33,594 nt of DNA from JAIVGV01 sp035295985. GTDB taxonomy: Bacteria > Acidobacteriota > Blastocatellia > Pyrinomonadales > Pyrinomonadaceae. The notes under the pieces were generated by a model, which did not search any database, was not told the origin of the DNA, and worked only from the letters and a program-made list of their open reading frames with translations. Positions 1-6,251 of the stretch are shown here, piece after piece (position 1 is the stretch's first letter; each line of letters begins with the position of its first letter). Position numbers and translations under genes: made by a program. Where the stretch lies: positions 1 to 33,594 of the forward strand of contig DATHBT010000025.1 in NCBI GenBank assembly GCA_035295985.1. The letters are read 5' to 3'.

Positions 1-118
1 GCGCCAGTTAACAACAGCCAGCTCACGGAAAGACTTTTGAGCGCCGGCCTGTGGTCTGCCGCGGCGATAGCCCGTCGCGCCGCCGCGGGCGCATGGCGCG
101 AGAGAAAGCGACATCCCA
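1..118. other. Upstream region of pdhA, no gene recognised
   Basis: This is a short GC-rich stretch ahead of pdhA. I see no convincing coding frame and no clear promoter hexamers. The bases just before the pdhA start (GAGAGAAAG at about 100-108) can serve as a weak ribosome binding site. The promoter of the pdh genes may lie here or outside the window. Confidence 0.4.
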
Positions 119-1297
119 ATGAGTGAACTCAAAGTCAGGCCGCTCCGGCCGCGCGGGGACGGCGACGACGCGGCGGCGGGCACGGCCGCGACTCCGGCCG
201 AAGCCGACGGCGGCGGGGCGCGTGTGCAGGAGCCTCTAACCGACGAGATCAACCCCACGGAGCTGCGCCGCGAGCACGAGGAGCGCGTGCAGCACCAGGG
301 GGAGACGATTGATCACGTGGATCGCGACACGCTCCTCAAGATGCTCTACCAGATGATCCTCATCCGCCGCTTCGAGGAGAAGTCGGCCGAGGCCTACACG
401 CTCGGCAAGATCGGCGGCTTCTGCCACCTCTACATCGGGCAGGAGGCCGTCGCCGTCGGCTCAATCGCCGCCCTGCGCCCAGACGACTACGTGATGACGA
501 GCTACCGCGACCACGGCCACGCGCTCGCGCGCGGAACCTCGCCCGACGAGGTGATGGCCGAGCTGTTCGGCAAGGCCGGCGGCTGCTCGGCGGGCAAGGG
601 CGGCTCGATGCACCTCTTCGACCGCGACAACCATTTCCTGGGCGGCCACGGGATCGTGGGCGGCCAGATTCCGCTCGCGACCGGCGTGGCCTTCGCAGCG
701 AAATACAGGCAGACGGGGCAGGTCTCGGTCGTCTATTTCGGCGAGGCGGCTGTCAACCAGGGCGTCTTCCACGAGTCGCTCAACATGGCGCAGCTCTGGA
801 AGCTGCCCTGCATCTACGTCTGCGAGAACAATCACTACGGCATGGGCACTTCCATCCAGCGCGCCATGTCACTCCAGTATGTCGCGCAGAAGGCATGCGC
901 CTATGATCTGGCGTCCGAGTTCGTTGACGGGATGGACGTGCTCGCGGTTTACGAAGCCTTCCAACGGGCTGCCGCGCGCGCGCGCGACGAGTCGCTGCCG
1001 TCGCTCATCGAGGTGCGCACCTACCGCTTCATGGGCCACTCGATGTCCGACCCCGGCAACTACCGCACGCGCGCCGAGATCGAAAAGTATCAGGAGCGCG
1101 ACCCGATCAAACTCTTCACCACGAGCCTCAAGGACAAGGGCGTGGTGGACGACGCGGCCGTCAAGGAGATCGAGGAGCGGGTGCGCGCCGAGGTCGAGCG
1201 ATCCGTCAAATTCGCCGACGAAAGCCCCGAGCCTGCGCCCGAAGAATTATTCACGCACATCTACGCGAACCCGATAGCAGTGAGCAGTGAGCGGTGA
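119..1297 (+). CDS. pdhA: Pyruvate dehydrogenase E1 component, alpha subunit
   Basis: Thiamine-diphosphate-dependent E1-alpha, which with E1-beta decarboxylates pyruvate and acetylates the lipoyl group of E2. Residues 70-380 match the family: YIGQEA (105-110), the TSYRDHGHALARG segment (127-139), GKGGSMHLF (159-167), GHGIVGGQIPLATG (176-189) and the phosphorylation-loop-like segment around 301-316. The cofactor motif is unusual: the normal GDG is G208-E209-A210, while the partner Asn pair N237-N238 is kept about 27 residues on. The first 65 residues are an Ala/Gly/Asp-rich extension absent from typical 320-360-residue homologues. The last codons and the TGA lie inside a heptamer repeat. pdhB starts 63 bp downstream, followed by pdhC; no E3 gene is in the window. 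A branched-chain 2-oxoacid E1 is possible but less likely given the neighbouring E2. Confidence 0.93.
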   Translation: MSELKVRPLRPRGDGDDAAAGTAATPAEADGGGARVQEPLTDEINPTELRREHEERVQHQGETIDHVDRDTLLKMLYQMILIRRFEEKSAEAYTLGKIGGFCHLYIGQEAVAVGSIAALRPDDYVMTSYRDHGHALARGTSPDEVMAELFGKAGGCSAGKGGSMHLFDRDNHFLGGHGIVGGQIPLATGVAFAAKYRQTGQVSVVYFGEAAVNQGVFHESLNMAQLWKLPCIYVCENNHYGMGTSIQRAMSLQYVAQKACAYDLASEFVDGMDVLAVYEAFQRAAARARDESLPSLIEVRTYRFMGHSMSDPGNYRTRAEIEKYQERDPIKLFTTSLKDKGVVDDAAVKEIEERVRAEVERSVKFADESPEPAPEELFTHIYANPIAVSSER

Positions 1298-1345
1298 GCA
1301 GCGGGCAGAAAGGCGTCCCTTTATTTTACTGCTCACTGCTCACTT
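1276..1345. repeat. Heptamer inverted-repeat element 1 (pdhA/pdhB junction)
   Basis: The left arm (1276-1308) is a run of degenerate 7-bp units (AGCAGTG, AGCAGTG, AGCGGTG, AGCAGCG). The right arm (1328-1345) is the complement (two ACTGCTC-type units). A 17-base match (1279-1295 against 1328-1344) has one mismatch, so the transcript can fold into a stem with a loop of roughly 30 bases. The pdhA TGA (1295-1297) and its last six codons lie in the left arm. The pdhB ribosome binding site (GGAGG) begins a few bases after the right arm. Confidence 0.85.
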
Positions 1346-1360
1346 AACCGGAGGTTACGA

Positions 1361-2344
1361 ATGGCGGTCATCACGATGCGCGAGGCGTTGAATCAGGCCA
1401 TGCGCGAGGAGATGCGGCGCGACGGGGGCGTCTTCCTGATGGGCGAGGAGGTCGCGGCCTACCAGGGGGCGTACAAGGTCTCCAAGGGGCTGCTCGAAGA
1501 GTTCGGCGACAAGCGCGTGATCGACTCGCCGATCACGGAGCTGGGCTTCGCCGGTCTCGGCGTCGGCGCGGCGATGGTGGGACTCAGGCCCGTCATCGAG
1601 TTCATGACCTTCAACTTCTCGATCCTCGCCACAGATCAGATCGTCAACTCGGCCGCCAAGATGCTCTACATGTCCGGCGGCCAGTTCAAAATCCCCATCG
1701 TCTTCCGCGGCCCGAACGGCTCGGCCTACCAGGTCTCCTCGCAGCACTCGCAGGCGCTCGAATCCTGGTACGCACACTTCCCCGGCCTCAAGGTCGTGAT
1801 GCCGTCCACGCCGGCCGACGCGAAGGGGCTTTTGAAGAGCGCCATCCGCGACGACGACCCCGTCATCTTCCTCGAACAGGAGCGCATGTACGGCAACAAG
1901 GGCGAGGTGCCCGACGGCGAGGACTTCACCGTCCCGCTCGGAGTCGCGGACGTGAAGCGAGAAGGGACTGATTGCACCATCGTCGCGCGCTCGCTCACCG
2001 TCCCCCTCGCCTTAAAGGCCGCCGAGGAGCTTGAAAAGCAGGGCGTCTCGGTCGAGGTGGTAGACCCGCGCACGATCCGCCCGCTCGACATCGAGACCAT
2101 CGTCAACTCCGTGAAGAAGACGAACCGCGTCGTCGTCGCCGAGGAGTCGCACTCCTTCTGCGGCGTCGCCGCCGAGATCAGCGCGCAGATCATGGAGCGC
2201 GCCTTCGACCACCTCGACGCGCCCGTCAAGCGCGTCTCAGGCGTTGACGCGCCGATGCCCTACGCCCGCAACCTCGAAAAGCTCGCGCTCCCCGACGTGC
2301 CCAAGATCGTCGCCGCCGTGCGCGAGGTTTCCTATCTGGACTGA
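1361..2344 (+). CDS. pdhB: Pyruvate dehydrogenase E1 component, beta subunit
   Basis: Forms the alpha2-beta2 E1 heterotetramer with PdhA. At 327 residues it has the normal family length. It carries the transketolase-like pyrimidine-binding domain (about 4-175), with E60 in SPITELGFAG as the activating glutamate and H129 in the SSQHSQALE segment, and the C-terminal transketolase domain (about 190-315) with the VVDPRTIRPLD segment (234-244). A good GGAGG lies nine bases before the ATG. It is sandwiched between pdhA and pdhC on the same strand, and heptamer-repeat hairpins fill both junctions, so the three genes are likely co-transcribed with possible processing or attenuation between them. No residue oddities were seen. 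Confidence 0.95.
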   Translation: MAVITMREALNQAMREEMRRDGGVFLMGEEVAAYQGAYKVSKGLLEEFGDKRVIDSPITELGFAGLGVGAAMVGLRPVIEFMTFNFSILATDQIVNSAAKMLYMSGGQFKIPIVFRGPNGSAYQVSSQHSQALESWYAHFPGLKVVMPSTPADAKGLLKSAIRDDDPVIFLEQERMYGNKGEVPDGEDFTVPLGVADVKREGTDCTIVARSLTVPLALKAAEELEKQGVSVEVVDPRTIRPLDIETIVNSVKKTNRVVVAEESHSFCGVAAEISAQIMERAFDHLDAPVKRVSGVDAPMPYARNLEKLALPDVPKIVAAVREVSYLD

Positions 2345-2345
2345 A

Positions 2346-2447
2346 AGCTGTCAGTTGTCCGTTGTCAGTTGTCCGTCGTTTGTGGCTGACCACGATGCAA
2401 ACTTAAGATGTAGTTAACGACTGACAACGGACTGCTGACAGCGGACT
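2346..2447. repeat. Heptamer inverted-repeat element 2 (pdhB/pdhC junction)
   Basis: The left arm (2346-2380) is made of 7-bp units (TGTCAGT, TGTCCGT, TGTCAGT, TGTCCGT). The right arm (2417-2447) is their complement (for example CTGACAACGGACTGCTGACA). Over 26 aligned bases 23 are complementary. The element begins two bases after the pdhB TGA and ends 12 bases before the pdhC ATG, so it fills nearly the whole 115-bp junction. It is visibly less GC-rich than the flanking genes. Confidence 0.85.
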
Positions 2448-2459
2448 AAGGACACTGTT

Positions 2460-3968
2460 ATGGCAACTCAGGTCGTGATGCCGAAGCTGTCGCCGACGAT
2501 GGAGGAGGGGCAGCTCTCGCGTTGGCTGAAGAATGAGGGCGACCGCGTCTCGGTCGGCGAGCCGCTGGCCGAGATCGACACGGACAAGGCGACGATGGAG
2601 GCGCAGGCCCTCGCCACCGGCGTGCTCCGCAAGATTCTCGTGCCCGCGGGCGAGACCGTACCGCTCGGGCAGGTGATCGCAATCATCGGCGAGCCTGACG
2701 AGGACATCTCGTCGCTGCTCGCGAATGCCGGATCGGGCGTGGCCGCGGCCGAGAACAGGCAGTCAATCGAGGAGAACGTCGAGGCCGGACAGTACGGGGC
2801 GCAGCAGGAGCTGGCGACCGTCGTCCCGGAAGGCGGGCGGACTCAGGCCACCATCCGCGGCGAGGCGCTGGCGGGCGACACGGCCGCGGGCGCGGCCAAA
2901 GGGGGCGAGAAGGCGGCAGCACAGCCCGCGGCTTCCGCTGCCTCGTCCGAAGGCGCGTCGGCTCGAAGCGATGATCGAGGCGCGGCTGCCGGCGACGGCG
3001 GCGCGGCCGGCCGGCCGCAGGGCAACGGGCATCGCGGCGGGCGGCTGCTCGTCTCGCCGATTGCCGCGCGCATGGCCGCCGAGCAGAACATCAACCTCGG
3101 CGCACTCACGGGCAGCGGGCCCGGCGGGCGCATCGTCAAGCGCGACATCGAGGCCGCGATGAAGTCGGGCGCGCAGCAGCAGGCGCAGCCGCAAGCTCAG
3201 CAAGCGGCACAGCCGGCTCAGCTCCGCGCTGTCGAAACGCCCGCACAGCAAGCGCCCGCGCAGCAGCCGCAAATCGAGGGCGCGTCGCCGTACCGCGACG
3301 AGCCGGTGACGACGATGCGCGCGACGATCGCGCGCCGGCTCGTCACCTCCATCGGCCCCGTCCCGCACTTCTTCCTGACGACCGAGATCGAGATGGACGA
3401 GGCGGCCGAACTGCGCCGCAAGATCAACGAGCTGGACACGGAGAACAAGGCGAGCGTCAACGACATCATCATCAAGGTCGCCGCCGCCGCGCTCATCCAG
3501 CACCCGCAGGTCAACGCCTCTTTCCAGGAGAAGTCGCTCCGCTACTACGAGCGAGCGGACATCGGCGTCGCCGTCGCGGTCGAGGACGGGCTGATCACGC
3601 CGGTCGTGCGCGCGGCCGAGCGCAAGTCAATCGGCCAGATCAGCCGCGAGGTGCGCGAGTTGGCCGAGCGCGCCCGCTCGCGCAAGCTCAGGCCCGAAGA
3701 GTACACCGGTGCCACCTTCTCGATCAGCAACCTCGGCATGTTCGGCGTAGACGAGTTCACGGCCGTAATCAACCCTCCGGAGGCCGCTATCCTGGCCGTC
3801 GGGGCAATGACGCCGAAGCCCGTCGTGCGGGAAGGCCAAGTGGTCGTCCGCCAGATCATGCGTGTCACGATGTCGTGCGATCACCGCGTCATCGACGGCG
3901 CGACCGGCGCGAAGTTCTTGCAGACGTTCAAGAAGATACTTGAGAACCCGCTGCTGTTGATTATCTGA
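2460..3968 (+). CDS. pdhC: Dihydrolipoamide acetyltransferase (E2 of pyruvate dehydrogenase)
   Basis: Core E2 subunit that passes the acetyl group from lipoyl-lysine to CoA. Visible domains in order: one lipoyl domain (1-78) with lipoylation site K43 in DTDKATME; a long Ala/Gly/Gln-rich linker; a peripheral-subunit-binding domain (about 195-232, LVSPIAARMA...GGRIVKRDI); a second Gln/Pro/Ala linker (236-275); and the catalytic acyltransferase domain (about 285-502). The catalytic motif H475-R-V-I-D479-G is intact near the C-terminus. At 502 residues it is a normal one-lipoyl E2. AAGGA precedes the ATG. The position after pdhA and pdhB supports pyruvate over other 2-oxoacids. The E3 partner must be encoded elsewhere. 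Confidence 0.94.
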   Translation: MATQVVMPKLSPTMEEGQLSRWLKNEGDRVSVGEPLAEIDTDKATMEAQALATGVLRKILVPAGETVPLGQVIAIIGEPDEDISSLLANAGSGVAAAENRQSIEENVEAGQYGAQQELATVVPEGGRTQATIRGEALAGDTAAGAAKGGEKAAAQPAASAASSEGASARSDDRGAAAGDGGAAGRPQGNGHRGGRLLVSPIAARMAAEQNINLGALTGSGPGGRIVKRDIEAAMKSGAQQQAQPQAQQAAQPAQLRAVETPAQQAPAQQPQIEGASPYRDEPVTTMRATIARRLVTSIGPVPHFFLTTEIEMDEAAELRRKINELDTENKASVNDIIIKVAAAALIQHPQVNASFQEKSLRYYERADIGVAVAVEDGLITPVVRAAERKSIGQISREVRELAERARSRKLRPEEYTGATFSISNLGMFGVDEFTAVINPPEAAILAVGAMTPKPVVREGQVVVRQIMRVTMSCDHRVIDGATGAKFLQTFKKILENPLLLII

Positions 3969-4011
3969 CACCTCGCAAACTCTCACACCACCGGGAAGGA
4001 GGCTTACGAAG

Positions 4012-4203
4012 ATGGACGACCGACAGGGCGCGAGACGGCAGGACGACGAGCAACGCACGGAGGGCGGCAAAACGGCCTCGAAGGGCATCAACCCCGTGCA
4101 GCACTCGGAGCGGGGCATTAACCCGGCGCAGCACTCGGAAGGGCGGCAGGCGGACGAGCCGCCCGGCCGCGGCGACGAAGGTAACGAAAAAGGGAACGGC
4201 TAG
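4012..4203 (+). CDS. Small hydrophilic protein with duplicated GINPxQHSE motif
   Basis: I do not recognise this 63-residue protein. It is entirely hydrophilic and rich in Asp, Glu, Gly, Arg and Gln, with no membrane segment or cysteine. It contains a clear tandem duplication: GINPVQHSE (25-33) and GINPAQHSE (35-43), encoded by a 30-bp period at 4084-4140. A strong ribosome binding site (AAGGAGG, 3996-4002) sits nine bases before the ATG, which argues that it is a real gene. It lies 43 bp after pdhC and 60 bp before the EamA gene on the same strand. It is probably intrinsically disordered; a stress-type or acid-soluble small protein is possible, but no function can be assigned. Confidence 0.7.
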   Translation: MDDRQGARRQDDEQRTEGGKTASKGINPVQHSERGINPAQHSEGRQADEPPGRGDEGNEKGNG

Positions 4204-4263
4204 CCGCGCGGCGCGAGAGCGGGACGCTCACGAACGACCAACTCACGAAAGGCCGCAGCCCCG

Positions 4264-5211
4264 ATGAACGACGACACCTTGGCCGGTCGCGCGGGACTGC
4301 GGCCCCACCTCGCGCTCGTCGCCGTGCAGCTCTTTTTCGGCACGTGGCCCATCGTCGGCAAGCTCGTCCTGCGCGCGATGCCTGCGACGACGCTGGCCGC
4401 CGCGCGCGTCTTCGGCGGCGCGGTCGCCTTCCTGCTCCTCAGCCGCTCGCTCAAGCGCATCGCCGCCGCGCGCCGTTCCGACTACCTGCGGTTCGCCCTC
4501 TACAGCCTACTCGGCGTCGCGCTCAACCAGCTACTCTTCATCAAGGGCCTCTCGCTCTCGACCGTCATCAACGCCAACCTGCTCGGAACGATGATACCGA
4601 TCTTCACGCTGGCCGGCAGCGTCGCGCTCGGCCGCGAGAGTTTTTCTTCGCGCGTGGCACTGGGGCTGACGGTCGCGGCGCTCGGCGCGGCCTACCTCGT
4701 CAACCCCTTCGGCGCGGACTTCTCGCAGTCCTCGACGACGGGCAACCTCCTGCTGGTCGCGAACGCCTTCTTCTACGGCCTCTACATCGCGATCTCGCAG
4801 GACGCCATCCGCCGTTACGGCGCGATGGCCGTGCTGACGTGGATGTTCCTGATGGCTAACGTGGTTACTCTTCCCGTCGGCCTCTACTCGCTCAAAGACG
4901 TGCAACTCGCGAACATCGGGGCGCACGTCTGGCTCGCGCTCCTCTACATCGTCGCCGTGCCGACGGTGCTGACCTACTACCTGAACGCCTGGGCTTTGGG
5001 GCGGGTCGAGCCGAGCGTCGTCGCGGTTTACATCTACCTCCAGCCGCTCATCGCGCTTGCGTTCGCGCCGCTCGTGCTGGGCGAGCGGCCGGGTTCGCGC
5101 ACGTTCGTCGCTGCCGCGCTCATCTTCGCGGGCGTCGGCGTCGTCACGATCCGGCGGCGAAGCCGCGTCTTCGAGGAGGTGTCCGAGCGGCCCGACGCCC
5201 TCGGCCGTTGA
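4264..5211 (+). CDS. EamA/DMT-family transporter
   Basis: Inner-membrane permease of the drug/metabolite transporter superfamily. The 315 residues form about ten hydrophobic segments from residue 15 to 300, in two five-helix EamA repeats (about 15-145 and 155-295). Each repeat ends in the usual G-E-R/L-type turn; LGERPGSRTFVAAALIFAGV, near residue 275, is a typical end-of-repeat motif. The substrate cannot be read from the sequence; family members export metabolites or amino acids. The ribosome binding site is weak. The CDF transporter begins 36 bp downstream and may be co-transcribed. Confidence 0.88.
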   Translation: MNDDTLAGRAGLRPHLALVAVQLFFGTWPIVGKLVLRAMPATTLAAARVFGGAVAFLLLSRSLKRIAAARRSDYLRFALYSLLGVALNQLLFIKGLSLSTVINANLLGTMIPIFTLAGSVALGRESFSSRVALGLTVAALGAAYLVNPFGADFSQSSTTGNLLLVANAFFYGLYIAISQDAIRRYGAMAVLTWMFLMANVVTLPVGLYSLKDVQLANIGAHVWLALLYIVAVPTVLTYYLNAWALGRVEPSVVAVYIYLQPLIALAFAPLVLGERPGSRTFVAAALIFAGVGVVTIRRRSRVFEEVSERPDALGR

Positions 5212-5247
5212 ATTTGCTAAGATTGGCCTTAACGGCGAGAGGGATTT

Positions 5248-6165
5248 TTGTCGAACGCGATGACGACGGCGGCGGACGAGACGCGGGACGGGCATCACCC
5301 CGGCGAGGCGGCGCTCAAGAATGAGGCGGCGCGGCTCTCCATCTTCGCCGCCGCCTTCCTGATCCTGATCAAGACGGGGACGGGCTGGCTCACCGGCTCG
5401 ATCAGCGTCTGGGCCTCACTGCTCGACTCGACGATGGACATCTTCGCCTCGGTGATCAACTTCTTCGCCGTCCGCGCCGCCTCCCGCCCGCCAGACGAGG
5501 ATCACGCCTACGGCCACGGCAAGGCCGAGTCGCTGGCCGGACTCTTCCAGGCGCTCGTCATCACCGCCTCCGGCTTCTTCCTCGTCTGGGAGGCGATCCG
5601 CCGTCTGGTCGAACCGCGCGAGACCCAGGCCGAAGGCGTCGGCATCGTCACGATGGGCGTCGCCATCCTCGTCAGCGTCGGCCTCGTCTATCGCCTCAAG
5701 TTCGTCGCGCGCAAGACCGACTCGCCCGCGCTCGCGGCCGACGCAGTCCACTACGCCTCCGACATCTACTCGAACGGGGCCGCGCTCGCCGCGCTCGCCG
5801 TCTCGTACCTCACGGGCTGGCTGCTCGCCGACCCGCTCTTCTCCATCGCCATCTCGGCCTACATCCTCGCCTCCGCCTTCTCCGTCGCGCGCGACTCCAT
5901 CGACGTGCTCATGGACAAGCGCCTGCCCGCGGAGGTTGACGAACTCGTCGGCCGCGTCGTCGGCGACTTCCGCCCGCGCGGCGTCGTCGGCTTCCACGAC
6001 CTGCGCACCCGCCGCTCCGGCTCGATCAAGTTCATCGATCTCCACCTCGAAGTCGAGCGCGGCAAGAGCCTCGAAGAGGCCCACGACCTCACCGTCCAGG
6101 TCATCCGCGCCATCCAGGCCGAACTGCCACGCACACGCGTGCAGGTTCACACCGATCCGGTCTAA
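5248..6165 (+). CDS. Cation diffusion facilitator, FieF/YiiP-like
   Basis: Divalent metal/proton antiporter of the inner membrane. Residues 27-225 form the six-helix transport domain. The metal site is D60-x3-D64 in the second helix and H168-x3-D172 in the fifth, the D-D/H-D set of FieF-type Zn/Cd/Fe transporters. HAYGHGKAES (86-95) is the conserved intracellular motif. Residues 226-305 form the cytosolic ferredoxin-like dimerisation domain, ending in HTDP. I chose the TTG at 5248 because GAGAGGGA precedes it at suitable distance; an in-frame ATG at 5260 is the alternative. A heptamer repeat begins right after the TAA and separates it from convergent mutS. Confidence 0.92.
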   Translation: MSNAMTTAADETRDGHHPGEAALKNEAARLSIFAAAFLILIKTGTGWLTGSISVWASLLDSTMDIFASVINFFAVRAASRPPDEDHAYGHGKAESLAGLFQALVITASGFFLVWEAIRRLVEPRETQAEGVGIVTMGVAILVSVGLVYRLKFVARKTDSPALAADAVHYASDIYSNGAALAALAVSYLTGWLLADPLFSIAISAYILASAFSVARDSIDVLMDKRLPAEVDELVGRVVGDFRPRGVVGFHDLRTRRSGSIKFIDLHLEVERGKSLEEAHDLTVQVIRAIQAELPRTRVQVHTDPV

Positions 6166-6167
6166 TA

Positions 6168-6247
6168 AAGAAATGATGAATGCGGAATGATGAATAAAAG
6201 CGGCTTCTTCTAATTCATCATTCCGCATTCACCACTCATCATTTCTT
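6168..6247. repeat. Heptamer inverted-repeat element 3 (CDF/mutS convergent junction)
   Basis: The left arm (6168-6195) contains 7-bp units of GAATGAT/GAATGCG type. The right arm (6213-6247) is its exact complement apart from one extra 7-base unit (GTGGTGA on the complementary strand), i.e. an indel of exactly one repeat unit. The loop is 17 bases. It fills the gap between the CDF stop (6163-6165) and the mutS stop (6252-6254), so it would also act as a bidirectional hairpin. Confidence 0.88.
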
Positions 6248-6251
6248 CTTC

